Below are positions 1 to 9,669 of a stretch of DNA of 64,000 nucleotides, piece after piece. The DNA is from Melioribacteraceae bacterium. GTDB taxonomy: Bacteria > Bacteroidota > Ignavibacteria > Ignavibacteriales > Melioribacteraceae. The notes beneath the pieces are model-generated. The model did no database searches and was not told the DNA's origin. It was given only the letters and a program-made list of their open reading frames with translations. The stretch is from assembly GCA_021647785.1 (NCBI GenBank), contig JAKIUC010000012.1, positions 1-64,000 on the forward strand, in the 5' to 3' direction. Position numbers and translations under genes: made by a program. Each line of letters begins with the position of its first letter. Position 1 is the first letter of the stretch.

Positions 1-214
1 TCGTTTTTTGGAATTTTGACATTGAGATTTGGGATTTATTTGTTATTTGTCCGTGGGACTCTGTGAGAATGTTGTCATTTGTAATTTTCTGCCAAAAATA
101 ACACGGATATTACTGATAAGATACTAACTCCTCTAAAAGAGTCTTATGCCGAGGGCATCCTTACAGGACAAACCTACGGAGGCATAATTAACTCAGCCAT
201 ATAATTTTAAGAGA
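1..214. other. Left-edge spacer with a possible decayed coding remnant
   Basis: No convincing gene is visible here. On the + strand one frame stays open from about 85 to 201 and stops at 202-204. Its 39 codons have no start and no recognisable domain, so it may be the tail of a decayed gene or chance. A 5-bp hairpin with a 3-nt loop lies at 146-158. The first 60 bases are T-rich low-complexity DNA. Confidence 0.25.
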
Positions 215-250
215 TAAAAAAAAAGCGATTCAAATGAATCGCTTTTTTAA
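215..250 (-). terminator. Rho-independent terminator after atpC
   Basis: Eight-base arms (224-231 and 236-243) enclose an AAAT loop. A-runs on one side and T-runs on the other lengthen the stem and supply a U-tract in either direction. It begins a few bases past the atpC stop codon, so it most likely ends the atpDC transcript and could also stop rightward transcription. Confidence 0.85.
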
Positions 251-254
251 CAAA

Positions 255-659
255 CTATTTTCTTAATTTTATTCTATTTATTGCCCTTTTAAGAGCAAAC
301 TCAGCACGGAAAGTATCAATATCCGATTCATTAGATTCCTTTTTAATTCGCTTTTTAGCTCTTTCACGTGCCTCTTCAGCTCGCTGCAAATCAATATCTT
401 CTTTACTTTCAAATGATTCTGCAAGAACAATAACTTTATTATTTAATACCTCTACTGTGCCGCCACTTGTTGCATAATTCGTTTTGTTTTTAGTTTCATT
501 CTCTATTTTAATAAACCCAACTTCAAATGAACTCATTAAGGGAGCATGATTAAAAAGGACTTGAAAATTACCCTTTGTTCCAGGTATTGTAATTGATTTT
601 ACATTACCTTCAAAAGCAATTTTGGCGGGGGTTACTATTTCAACTTTCAATTCTTTCAT
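255..659 (-). CDS. atpC: F1F0 ATP synthase epsilon subunit
   Basis: This is the epsilon subunit of the F1 sector, part of the central stalk, which links proton flow through F0 to catalysis and can inhibit ATP hydrolysis. At 134 residues it has the usual length. The N-terminal beta-sandwich (about 1-85) carries the conserved PGxxGxFQVLxxHAPL stretch near residues 26-42, and the C-terminal half is a charged helical hairpin. It lies 108 bp downstream of atpD in the same direction. The spacer has no obvious terminator, so the two are probably co-transcribed. No other ATP synthase genes are in the window; a separate atpDC pair is common in the Bacteroidota/Chlorobi group. Confidence 0.95.
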   Translation of the reverse strand: MKELKVEIVTPAKIAFEGNVKSITIPGTKGNFQVLFNHAPLMSSFEVGFIKIENETKNKTNYATSGGTVEVLNNKVIVLAESFESKEDIDLQRAEEARERAKKRIKKESNESDIDTFRAEFALKRAINRIKLRK

Positions 660-767
660 AATTTAGATATGAGATTATGAGATGTGAGACGCAAGACTTT
701 TTAAATATCTTCTCACATTTAATCCCATTTATTTTCCATTTTTTGTCTTGATACTTAATACTTCTAT

Positions 768-2180
<1,413 letters not shown>

Positions 2181-2942
2181 TTAACACCTTAATTTGATAA
2201 AAAATAAATTGAAAATTACCAATTTATAGTTATTTAATCAATTTAATTTCTGCATAAGAGCAATTATTTTAGAAAATAATAGCCGCAAAATCTCAAAACA
2301 ACAAGGAGAGTCAAAAAAAACGGCTGAGTTCTAATAATGATCCCGAAGTGTCGGGATTGGGCTATCCATCGGATTCTTTCAGAAGATCCCTCTTTTCTTT
2401 GTCATTACTATTCACCCTACCCTGAAGGGTAGAGTAATTAAACAGATGAAATTGCCCCATCCTTTAGCATAATGGTGTCAACTTAACAAGAACCCACCCC
2501 TTAATCCCCTCCCAAGAGGGGAAATACTCACCATCTCGCTTTGCGAGATGGTGCAAAAGATCCCCTCTTGAGAGGGGAAGATGCTTTAGCATCAGGGGTG
2601 TGTTAAAATATTGATGAAGCCTAACCGCTAAAGTTGATACCATTGTCCTTTAGGGTGGGGATAAAAAGTATCACTCAACACTAGGCTTAAGCCTAAAAAT
2701 ATATTTAACATTTGCTGTAATTATTAGAACTCAGCAAAAAAAACAAATAAACTCACTTCGTCTCTTTTGCCGCAGGCATTCCTTTGGAAGTAGCAAAGGA
2801 AAAAATAAAACAGAAGAAAGAGATTTTATTACTTCTCTTCTATAGTATTGACGACTAAATCCTTGTTTTTTTTTGTAAAGAAATTGTAAGGGTAAAAAAT
2901 ATTATATTTTTCTTTTCTTCGCCTTTGCCTCAGCCTTGCGGT
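2181..2942. other. Palindrome-rich intergenic spacer
   Basis: No gene is supported in these 762 bases. It contains a series of short inverted repeats: TCCCGA/TCGGGA arms at 2341-2356, 7-bp arms with a 2-nt loop at 2417-2432, the nested element at 2455-2660 and a perfect 14-bp palindrome at 2682-2695. The atpD promoter is expected near the left edge, in the AT-rich stretch at 2190-2280. Confidence 0.6.
2455..2660. repeat. Nested inverted-repeat element (MITE-like)
   Basis: Outer imperfect inverted repeats of 28 bases (2455-2482 and 2633-2660; 22 of 28 positions agree, by eye) enclose an inner pair (2491-2523 and 2561-2604). Each inner arm pairs a CCCCTCTTGAGAGGGG-type palindrome with an AGGGGTGTGTT-type end. 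At the centre is an 11-bp perfect stem with a 3-nt loop (2529-2539/2543-2553). The inner arm motif recurs at 23543-23667, which shows it is a dispersed genomic repeat. It has no coding capacity. Confidence 0.75.
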
Positions 2943-3803
2943 TCACCGCCATATGTAAGTTAAACCATTTTCCAAAACATAATCGTAGTACCACAATAAA
3001 TCTTTAACATTCTCCGGTTCAGTAAAATCTACAATCCTTCTATTAATTGAATGTGTCATTACTGAATCACCACCATCAGGAAATTCTGCTGAACTTATTA
3101 CAGTTTTAAATGGAAAACTTGAAACAACAACACCCTTGGAATCTAATATTCCTGTTATATTTAGTTCCCAATTAATATCAGGAATAATATGTTTAGTTTC
3201 ATAATAGAGTCCTCTGATGTTTCCATAGATATCATTCCAATCAGTATAATTCTTAACATCAAAATCTCTTTGTACAGCTATGAACTTAGAATCAGTACTA
3301 CCTGGTCTATAAACAGAATATTGTGTGTTAGGAGTTATCCTTTTAGGAAATATTGGGAATTGGTAATTTAGTGAAGTGGGAAACAATGTAGTATCTGCTA
3401 TTACAGCACCTCTTTTCATAAAAATCATTCCACTTCCTAATATATCGCTATTCTGAAAGAGTACCCATTTATCATCAACAGATACTACTATTTTTCCCGA
3501 ATCTTGATAAACATCCGTTCCTGAAATAAGTGGATTATATATTTCTATTTCTCCAATATATTCAACTCCATCAGTTTTTGGAGAAACTGAATTAAATTGT
3601 AGGGAGAAAATGTTAATTCCCAAAGGGGTTAGCGAATCAACGGAATCACCAAGATAGACTCCGGTTGCATAAATTGCTTTTTTTCCAATTGGGAATTCAA
3701 TATTAATTGAATTATCTGTTGGTGGTACTAATGTTTCTGAACATCCAATGTAAAATAGACTTGCTGATAATAATAAAATTGAAATGATTTTTGATTTGTG
3801 CAT
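2943..3803 (-). CDS. Hypothetical outer-surface lipoprotein
   Basis: I do not recognise this 286-residue protein. It starts with a lysine-containing n-region and a hydrophobic segment, then a lipobox ending FYIGC, with Cys21 the likely lipidation site. It should therefore be exported and anchored in a membrane. The rest is a beta-rich, low-cysteine globular region without known motifs. It stands alone: a palindrome-rich spacer follows it and a 10-bp tandem array lies upstream. The last codons (TYIWR) run into a GC-rich segment (about 2925-2955) unlike the surrounding AT-rich DNA, so the true C-terminus may have been altered by repeat insertion. Confidence 0.8.
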   Translation of the reverse strand: MHKSKIISILLLSASLFYIGCSETLVPPTDNSINIEFPIGKKAIYATGVYLGDSVDSLTPLGINIFSLQFNSVSPKTDGVEYIGEIEIYNPLISGTDVYQDSGKIVVSVDDKWVLFQNSDILGSGMIFMKRGAVIADTTLFPTSLNYQFPIFPKRITPNTQYSVYRPGSTDSKFIAVQRDFDVKNYTDWNDIYGNIRGLYYETKHIIPDINWELNITGILDSKGVVVSSFPFKTVISSAEFPDGGDSVMTHSINRRIVDFTEPENVKDLLWYYDYVLENGLTYIWR

Positions 3804-4142
3804 TGTTTCTCCTCTTTATTATATTTCAAGAATTTATTTACATTTTAAGAAAATTTTCATATCGAACTTAGTTGTTTTATAAAAATATATCAAGGTATAA
3901 ATATTATCCAAATGAGCTAAGGTCAAATAAATTGAATCAGTAGCGGCAGACTAAAAGCTCACCTTTTGTTTTAACCTCTCTATTCATTAAAACCATTTGC
4001 TACGCTGTTATTTTGCACTATAATTCAATGACAATCAATGACTATCAATGACTATCAATGACTATCAATGACTATCAATGACTATCAATGACTATCAATG
4101 ACAAAATATCACTATTATCAATTAAAAAATTACTTAGTATCT
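3804..4142. other. Intergenic spacer with a short tandem repeat
   Basis: No gene is seen. This 339-base gap should hold the promoter of the minus-strand lipoprotein. Its only clear structure is the 10-bp tandem array at 4021-4103. Confidence 0.5.
4021..4103. repeat. 10-bp tandem repeat array, about eight copies
   Basis: The unit ACTATCAATG occurs six times exactly (4041-4100). It is preceded by a one-base variant (4031-4040) and a degenerate copy (4021-4030). The period is close to one helical turn. It lies between two minus-strand lipoprotein genes, about 40 bases past the stop of the Ig-like lipoprotein. Such arrays vary readily in copy number by slippage. Confidence 0.95.
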
Positions 4143-5798
4143 TTATTCACTTATTAACAAATCGCCCACTGGCCAGCGTGCCCTTAGGTTTAGTGTATCA
4201 GGGTAGATAAAAAACTTTTCTGATAATTCAAACGGTACAACACTCCCGTAATTATATATTCCGTTAGAATCATCATCAAAAAATGTAAGTATTGTATAGT
4301 AACCCGGAAGTATTCTTTCAAAATTAAATTCGCTACCCTCTATTACTCTTGTAGAATATCTAAGGTTTTTGATATCAACATTTTCAATTACAACTATACA
4401 ATTATCTGAGCATTCAGGAATATCAACACTTCCGGAGAGACCTGTAAATTCGCGACCGCTTAATGTTTCCAATGAAATTGTTTGAACTGAATCCAGACTG
4501 TTACCTGCTGCATCACTTATTTTATTGTGATTAAACTTAAATTCAATTTTCTGATTTTTATCCAGCTCATTTAATAAAACAATTTCAAAAACTGCATCAT
4601 TTATTCTATTAAGTTTCCAATTGAATTCGTCCAAAAGTATTGCATAATCTAGCTGCTCAACATCAATGCCATCACTAAAAATTAAAGTGAATTTTGGATT
4701 TAGATAGTCAATTTTATTTCCATCATAATCAGTAGAAATACTCTTTATTATTGGTGCTACTGTATCTGGTTTATCGCTTACAACAAATTGGTAACTATCA
4801 AAAAAGATAATGTTGTTAAATTTATCAGAGACATTCTCTGCAATTAAATAATTATCACCTTCACTATTAATGCTATCTTTATTTGAAATAAAATACTCAA
4901 ATTTACTTTTGTTACCCTGATAGAGAAATTTAACATCAACTCTACTTTGAGATGTTGAATCATAAATGTAAAAATTTGCTGATGTTAATTTTGACGAATC
5001 CAAAGGTTCGGAATACTCTATTGAGATATGATGTTTATCAGTCATTGTAACATTAGAAATATATGGAGGGATTGTATCTTCGCGAGTTAATTTAAAATCA
5101 ATTCCACTAATCGAGTGTGCCGAATCACTAAGATAGAGAAGGCTTGAAGATACACCATAGGCATCATCCCCAATATTATAGAGCCTATTGCCGCCCTCAT
5201 CCTTAATTGCAAATACTCTATATTCACCATTCTTTAATCCAAGAAGTTGATATACTCCATTCTCACCAACTTGAGTAATATTTTTTGCTTTCGCCAAAAG
5301 TGGATTTGCAAAAGTATCAACTTTGTGATAAGCAAAAATCATTGTACCTGTTAAATCTTTATCAAACACACTTCCACTTATTGAACCAACATCAATTTTA
5401 TCACCAGTTGAAAATGAAATGTTCATAGCCTTTTCCATCGGGTTTTGATTATTTAAATCTTTTATACCCGACCCAATTGAAACAGTATAAGTAGTGTTTT
5501 CTTCCAATGTATCATCAAATGTAATTTCAACTGATGTTCCTGTCCAGTCATATTCAAGATTTTCAATTTCTGGTGAAATAAAAAGTGCATCTAATAAAGA
5601 TAACTTTTCAACATATTCCGAAAATGTAATTTCAAAATAATTATCGCTAAAATTTAGTGTGCCATTCTCCGGATAAATCTCAATTATTTGGGGTGGTTCT
5701 GTATCTTTTGGTCCACCCGGAGGCGGTTGTTGATTAGCACATTTAACAACGAAAAGAAATAATATAAAAAGGGAAATATATTTCAAATATTTTTTCAT
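4143..5798 (-). CDS. Ig-like (SbsA/Big_5 type) domain lipoprotein
   Basis: This is an exported lipoprotein of the Bacteroidota type that begins with Cys-Ala, a PPPGGPKDTEPP stretch, and then an SbsA-like Ig domain (about 35-130) of the pattern DTEPPQI..YPENGT..F. Further beta-sandwich repeats fill the rest. I start it at 5798 rather than 15 bases upstream. That ATG overlaps the mltG stop as ATGA, has a GGAG about 9 bases before it, and places the signal sequence (MKKYLKYISLF...) at the very N-terminus with the lipid-bearing Cys at residue 20. The residue before the cysteine is Lys, unusual for a lipobox. It is coupled to mltG, which points to a cell-envelope role; the function is unknown. Confidence 0.85.
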   Translation of the reverse strand: MKKYLKYISLFILFLFVVKCANQQPPPGGPKDTEPPQIIEIYPENGTLNFSDNYFEITFSEYVEKLSLLDALFISPEIENLEYDWTGTSVEITFDDTLEENTTYTVSIGSGIKDLNNQNPMEKAMNISFSTGDKIDVGSISGSVFDKDLTGTMIFAYHKVDTFANPLLAKAKNITQVGENGVYQLLGLKNGEYRVFAIKDEGGNRLYNIGDDAYGVSSSLLYLSDSAHSISGIDFKLTREDTIPPYISNVTMTDKHHISIEYSEPLDSSKLTSANFYIYDSTSQSRVDVKFLYQGNKSKFEYFISNKDSINSEGDNYLIAENVSDKFNNIIFFDSYQFVVSDKPDTVAPIIKSISTDYDGNKIDYLNPKFTLIFSDGIDVEQLDYAILLDEFNWKLNRINDAVFEIVLLNELDKNQKIEFKFNHNKISDAAGNSLDSVQTISLETLSGREFTGLSGSVDIPECSDNCIVVIENVDIKNLRYSTRVIEGSEFNFERILPGYYTILTFFDDDSNGIYNYGSVVPFELSEKFFIYPDTLNLRARWPVGDLLISE

Positions 5799-6841
5799 TG
5801 AGAATTTCTCCATCTTCTATATGCTGATACATTTCTATTATGCTCACTCAGTTTTACTGCAAATTTATGACCTCCGGTTCCATCAGCAACAAAGAAAATA
5901 TAATCGGTTTTTTCTGGAAATATTGCTGCGAGTACTGCATTCTTACCAGGATTATTTATTGGTGAAGGTGGTATCCCTTTGTTTTTATACGTGTTGTAAG
6001 GAGAATCAATTTCAAGGTCTTTATAAAAGACTTTATTTTTGCTCCTTCTGTGACGCTTTAGATATTGGATTGTTGGGTCTGCCTGAAGTTTCATTCCTCT
6101 CTTCAAACGATTATGATATACTCCCGATATTAATTTCAGTTCTGATTCTTTATTGGTTTCGCCATCAATAATTGATGCTAATGTTAGTACCTCATTTTTT
6201 GATAATCCTATCTTTGCCATCTGAACAATTACAGAATCGACTTTAAATATTTTATCCATTTCGTATTTCAATTTTTTAATAATGTCGGATGCGGAGCTTC
6301 CTCTAAAAAAATAATATGTATCCGGAAGTAGATACCCTTCCAAATTATCTCCAACAATATTAAGTGAGTTTAAAAATGATTTATTTCTACTTAACTCCAT
6401 AAATTTATCACCATCAATGCCTACTTTATCAACAAGTAAATCGGATAGATTGTGCTGCCATATTCCTTCTGGAATAGTAACCAGTATTTGTTTACCTGGA
6501 GTTCCTTCTATAAATAATTCTATTAGCTGAAAATAATTTAATCCATTTGGAATTGAATAATGCCCAGCCTTTACCTTTGTCTCTGCACCATATAAAAATG
6601 CCGCAATATTCATATTTGTAGAACTTGAAATTATTTTTTCATCATAAAGATTCTGAACAACTTTTGTAAAAGTATCTCCATTCTTTACTTCAAAGTCTTT
6701 CGGAGGAATTGTATCGTAATAGTTTGGACCTAAAAATGTAAAGAGAAGAAACCCAAATATAAAACTCCAAAGACCAATAATTAGTGATATTTCATTATTA
6801 GTTAAATTAAAATACTTTATATATTTATTATTATGTATCAA
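5795..6841 (-). CDS. mltG: Endolytic murein transglycosylase MltG
   Basis: This is a membrane-anchored lytic transglycosylase that cuts nascent glycan strands in the periplasm, the proposed terminator of peptidoglycan chain growth. It has 348 residues: a short cytoplasmic tail, one membrane helix (about 20-38), a LysM-like region, and the YceG core with LPDTYYF (172-178) and LQADPTIQY (252-260). The start is a TTG at 6841, with an AGGAAAA about 8 bases upstream. In the motif that reads ASIVEKET in E. coli, where I recall the first Glu as catalytic E218, this protein has ASIIDGET, so Asp226 occupies that position. It is translationally coupled to the lipoprotein downstream. Confidence 0.93.
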   Translation of the reverse strand: MIHNNKYIKYFNLTNNEISLIIGLWSFIFGFLLFTFLGPNYYDTIPPKDFEVKNGDTFTKVVQNLYDEKIISSSTNMNIAAFLYGAETKVKAGHYSIPNGLNYFQLIELFIEGTPGKQILVTIPEGIWQHNLSDLLVDKVGIDGDKFMELSRNKSFLNSLNIVGDNLEGYLLPDTYYFFRGSSASDIIKKLKYEMDKIFKVDSVIVQMAKIGLSKNEVLTLASIIDGETNKESELKLISGVYHNRLKRGMKLQADPTIQYLKRHRRSKNKVFYKDLEIDSPYNTYKNKGIPPSPINNPGKNAVLAAIFPEKTDYIFFVADGTGGHKFAVKLSEHNRNVSAYRRWRNSQ

Positions 6842-6943
6842 ATTAGTGTTTTCCTATTTTTCATATGTTTACCGTAGAAATATAAATAAAACTTAAAATA
6901 GATGAGATGTTAGAAACAATTCGATTTTTTTTGCGTGTGTTTA

Positions 6944-7570
6944 TTATTCATCAATTAGTTCTTTAATAACTTCAACAATTATATCACTTGTAAAACCTCT
7001 TCCTCTCATAAAATTAAAAAGTTTCGATTTAATTTTATTCTTATCAGTTTCCCCTCTTTTTATAATTATTTCATATTTGCTTTTCCCAAGTTCAAAAGCA
7101 TTTTCATAATTCTTTGGGTTCTCATTTATTGCTTCTGTTACTTCTGCAATTATTTCGCGTGCAATTCCTTTTTTATATAATTCAGAAGTAATTTTGATTA
7201 TTCCCTCTTTTCTTCTTTCAACTCTGTTGCGAACAAAGTTCTCTGCAAATGTAAAATCATTGAGGTACATTTTATCTTTTAAATCAATAATTACTTTTTG
7301 AATAATCTCCGGATCAAATCCTTTTTTCTTTAGCTTTGTTTCAAGTTCAAATGCTGAGTGATTACGGTTGGATAAAAAACGAAATGCAGAGTTCTTAACT
7401 TCAAACTCTGCATTAGTTAACTTAATTTCGTCTATTTTTTGTGATGTTATTTCACCTCCCTTTAATAGAGAGAATGTTAAATATACATCATAATAAATTT
7501 CGAGTTTTTCTGATTCATCAAAACTTAGAATTATTTTATTTCTTCTTTTCTCAATGCTTTGGAGAATCAT
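6944..7570 (-). CDS. recX: RecA regulator RecX
   Basis: RecX binds the RecA filament and modulates (usually inhibits) recombinase and LexA co-protease activity. The 208-residue protein is all-helical with the repeated three-helix pattern of the family, including the [16 protein letters not shown] block near 88-103. A beta-rich leader of about 60 residues precedes the repeats. Its ATG overlaps the recA stop as ATGA, so the two are translationally coupled, as in many bacteria. Confidence 0.92.
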   Translation of the reverse strand: MILQSIEKRRNKIILSFDESEKLEIYYDVYLTFSLLKGGEITSQKIDEIKLTNAEFEVKNSAFRFLSNRNHSAFELETKLKKKGFDPEIIQKVIIDLKDKMYLNDFTFAENFVRNRVERRKEGIIKITSELYKKGIAREIIAEVTEAINENPKNYENAFELGKSKYEIIIKRGETDKNKIKSKLFNFMRGRGFTSDIIVEVIKELIDE

Positions 7571-8604
7571 TTTTCTTTTTTAGATTTCTTCTCTTCTTTT
7601 ACTTCTTCCTTTATCATTCCGAGAGCAAGTTTTACCTCTTTTTCAATTTTGGCAAATAACTCTTTATCTTCATTAAGGCGTACTCTAAATCTCTCTCTTC
7701 CGTTGAACCTCTCCTCTCCGTATGTGAACCAGGCTCCACCTTTTTGAACTATCTCTTTTTCAACGGCAAGGTCTATTAAATCCCCTTCTTTACTAATTCC
7801 TATATTATATAAAATATCGAACTCAACAATTTTAAATGGAGGTGCAACTTTACTCTTTACAATTTTAACTTTTGTTCTATTTCCAACAATATCTTGTCCA
7901 TTTTTAATGGCAGCAATTCTTCTTATATCCATACGCACAGATGCGTAAAACTTAAGTGCATTACCTCCTGTTGTGGTTTCGGGAGAACCGAACATAACAC
8001 CAATTTTACTACGGAGCTGATTTGTAAAGATAACTGTGGTGCGCGAACGAGAAACAGCACCTGTAATTTTACGAAGTGCCTGCGACATCAAACGAGCTTG
8101 AACACCCATCTGGGCATCTCCCATTTCTCCTTCAATTTCTGAACGTGGAACGAGTGCAGCAACAGAATCAATAATAATTACATCCAGTGCATTACTACGA
8201 ACAAGAGTATCAACAATTTCTAAAGCTTGCTCTCCATAATCTGGCTGCGAAAGGAGTAGATTTTTAACATCAACGTGAAGTTTTTTTGCATAGTTAGTAT
8301 CAAGTGCATGCTCTGCATCAATGAATGCAACAATCCCTCCAGCCTTCTGTGCTTCTGCAATTATGTGAAGGCAAAGTGTTGTTTTACCGGAAGATTCTGG
8401 CCCATATATTTCAACAATTCTTCCACGTGGTACGCCACCAATACCGAGAGCGTTATCCAATGAAATAGAGCCGGTTGAAATTGATTCAATTTGGTTGATA
8501 ACACCATCACCCAATTTCATTATTGCTCCCTTCCCGTAGGTTTTTTCAATTGCGCTTATTGTATCTTCCACTATTTTCAATTTCGCTTCTTTTTCGTCAG
8601 CCAT
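7567..8604 (-). CDS. recA: Recombinase RecA
   Basis: RecA is the ATP-dependent strand-exchange protein for homologous recombination and the SOS co-protease. It has 345 residues with Walker [10 protein letters not shown] at 68-76, Walker B in [12 protein letters not shown], and the L2-region sequence [13 protein letters not shown]. The C-terminal tail is lysine- and glutamate-rich. The cinA-recA-recX order is a familiar one, but here a transposase unit of about 1 kb and a duplicate of the cinA tail separate cinA from recA. The promoter may therefore lie within the inserted DNA; no clear SOS box was found. Confidence 0.98.
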   Translation of the reverse strand: MADEKEAKLKIVEDTISAIEKTYGKGAIMKLGDGVINQIESISTGSISLDNALGIGGVPRGRIVEIYGPESSGKTTLCLHIIAEAQKAGGIVAFIDAEHALDTNYAKKLHVDVKNLLLSQPDYGEQALEIVDTLVRSNALDVIIIDSVAALVPRSEIEGEMGDAQMGVQARLMSQALRKITGAVSRSRTTVIFTNQLRSKIGVMFGSPETTTGGNALKFYASVRMDIRRIAAIKNGQDIVGNRTKVKIVKSKVAPPFKIVEFDILYNIGISKEGDLIDLAVEKEIVQKGGAWFTYGEERFNGRERFRVRLNEDKELFAKIEKEVKLALGMIKEEVKEEKKSKKEK

Positions 8605-8652
8605 TATTTCTCCTATTTATTTAAATTTGTTTTTTAAAATTTCAACTAAACT

Positions 8653-8702
8653 AACAACCAGGTTCTAATCTTCATACTCAATGCCAAGTAATTTTCTTCT
8701 TA
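8653..8702 (-). pseudogene. Duplicated 3' end of cinA (remnant)
   Basis: These 50 bases match 9658-9707, the end of cinA, at 46 positions, counted by eye. On the minus strand they read RRKLLGIEYED-stop, against RRKILGIEYED-stop in the intact gene. Two of the coding differences are silent and one is Leu/Ile. The match ends abruptly on the recA-distal side, where unrelated DNA follows. It sits about 60 bases before recA, the place where cinA would be expected to end without the insertion. Confidence 0.85.
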
Positions 8703-8840
8703 TTGTGTACTGAATCTGACAACCTTAAACTTAGAGTATTCATTTTACAATTCTCCTATCAACTTCTAAAAACATTACACTGCAATAATGCAAAGCAGAA
8801 TGGTACAAATCTGTATGCTTGTATTTCAATTTCTGTATTA

Positions 8841-8866
8841 ACTGCGTAGCAGTCTAATGTTTGTAG
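8841..8866. repeat. Hairpin with conserved AATGTTTGTAG flank, transposase side 1
   Basis: A short stem (ACTGC/GCAGT, 8841-8845 and 8849-8853, loop GTA) is followed by AATGTTTGTAG at 8856-8866. The reverse complement of this flank, CTACAAACATT, occurs beside another hairpin at 9541-9569 on the far side of the transposase gene. The pair is consistent with the subterminal imperfect palindromes recognised by Y1 HUH transposases. Confidence 0.65.
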
Positions 8867-8892
8867 GAAAAGACGAACATGAAATGTACAAA

Positions 8893-8910
8893 AAACCACG
8901 TTAGTGGTTT
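8893..8910 (-). terminator. Hairpin just past the transposase gene
   Basis: Seven-base arms AAACCAC/GTGGTTT (8893-8899 and 8904-8910) enclose a GTTA loop. Read on the minus strand it follows the transposase stop by about 35 bases and is followed by a T-run, so it could end that transcript. It may equally be one of the element's structural hairpins. Confidence 0.5.
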
Positions 8911-8944
8911 AATAATTTTTGTAAATATTCGATGAAATTATTAT

Positions 8945-9403
8945 TTATTCAATATCAAATAAATATTTTTCATCATATTCAACACCATATTTTTTCATAA
9001 AATCTTTATATTCATCCTTAAATGTTCTTTTTTTATGATGATCTTCTTGATTCATTATATATTTGTAAACCTTATCTATTTGCGAATGACTATGTGAAAA
9101 TACACCAAAACCATCTTGCCAATTAAATTTTATTTTAGACCAGCGTTTTCTTTTTACCAAATCTGTTGATGCAATTTTTATCTCTTTTACTAAATTTGAT
9201 ATTGCAATTGTTGGATGTAATCCTATAAAAATATGAATATGGTCTGGCATAGAATTAATTGCAATTATTTTGCATTTCTTGTTTTGAACCACTCCAGTAA
9301 TGTATTTATGTAATTCATTTTTCTTTTCTTTTGGAATTAAATTGCTTCTGCTTTTTACTGAGAAAACTAAATGTATATATACTTGATGATACGTATTAGC
9401 CAT
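8945..9403 (-). CDS. IS200/IS605-like Y1 HUH transposase (REP-associated type)
   Basis: This is a single-strand DNA transposase of the Y1 family, which nicks at a hairpin-marked site through a covalent phosphotyrosine link. All 152 residues are present: the metal-binding HUH pair is H55-I-H57 within MPDHIHIFIG, and the likely nucleophile is Y115 in KYIMNQEDHH. The family pattern WQ-G-G-FS-S-S precedes it and a VEYDEKYLF tail follows. No tnpB lies nearby. Hairpins on both sides share an inverted CTACAAACATT motif, so this resembles a stand-alone or RAYT-like unit. It lies between cinA and recA and is accompanied by a 50-bp duplication of the cinA end. Confidence 0.92.
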   Translation of the reverse strand: MANTYHQVYIHLVFSVKSRSNLIPKEKKNELHKYITGVVQNKKCKIIAINSMPDHIHIFIGLHPTIAISNLVKEIKIASTDLVKRKRWSKIKFNWQDGFGVFSHSHSQIDKVYKYIMNQEDHHKKRTFKDEYKDFMKKYGVEYDEKYLFDIE

Positions 9404-9496
9404 TTTATTCCTCTGTAGTTAAGTCTGTTTAATTTTTTTATAAATATATTCACATACAATCTTCAATGGAATTGTTTTTCATTCAATAAAAACATT

Positions 9497-9513
9497 GAAC
9501 TGCTCCGCAGTTC
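9497..9513. repeat. Hairpin, transposase side 2, first stem
   Basis: Perfect 7-bp arms GAACTGC/GCAGTTC (9497-9503 and 9507-9513) enclose a TCC loop, preceded by AACATT. The stem core CTGC/GCAG matches that of the hairpin at 8841-8853 on the other side of the transposase gene. Confidence 0.7.
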
Positions 9514-9540
9514 TGTGAGCTATTTGCTTTTTTTTCTGAG

Positions 9541-9569
9541 CTACAAACATTTGATGGCTAACGCCATCA
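9541..9569. repeat. CTACAAACATT plus hairpin, transposase side 2
   Basis: CTACAAACATT (9541-9551) leads directly into 7-bp arms TGATGGC/GCCATCA (9552-9558 and 9563-9569) with a TAAC loop. It is the inverted counterpart of the side-1 unit at 8841-8866: the 11-base flank is conserved while the stem sequence differs, as in structure-recognised transposon ends. Confidence 0.7.
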
Positions 9570-9669
9570 GATTTTGTTTCTCCATATTCCATAACCGACC
9601 AAACACTATATAAGTAATCCACTATAATATGTTCATTTATCTATCATCTACTTTGACAACAACCAGATT

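Larger units (their letters stand above)
8605..8944. other. recA upstream gap: cinA remnant plus transposase-flank hairpins
   Basis: No gene is present. From the recA side it holds an AT-rich leader (8605-8652), the cinA-tail copy (8653-8702), unassigned DNA, and two hairpins belonging to the transposase flank (8841-8866 and 8893-8910). Confidence 0.6.

Noticed and set aside
4021-4103. Tandem array considered as a CRISPR
   Set aside because: The units are 10 bases and directly adjacent without unique spacers, and no cas genes are present.
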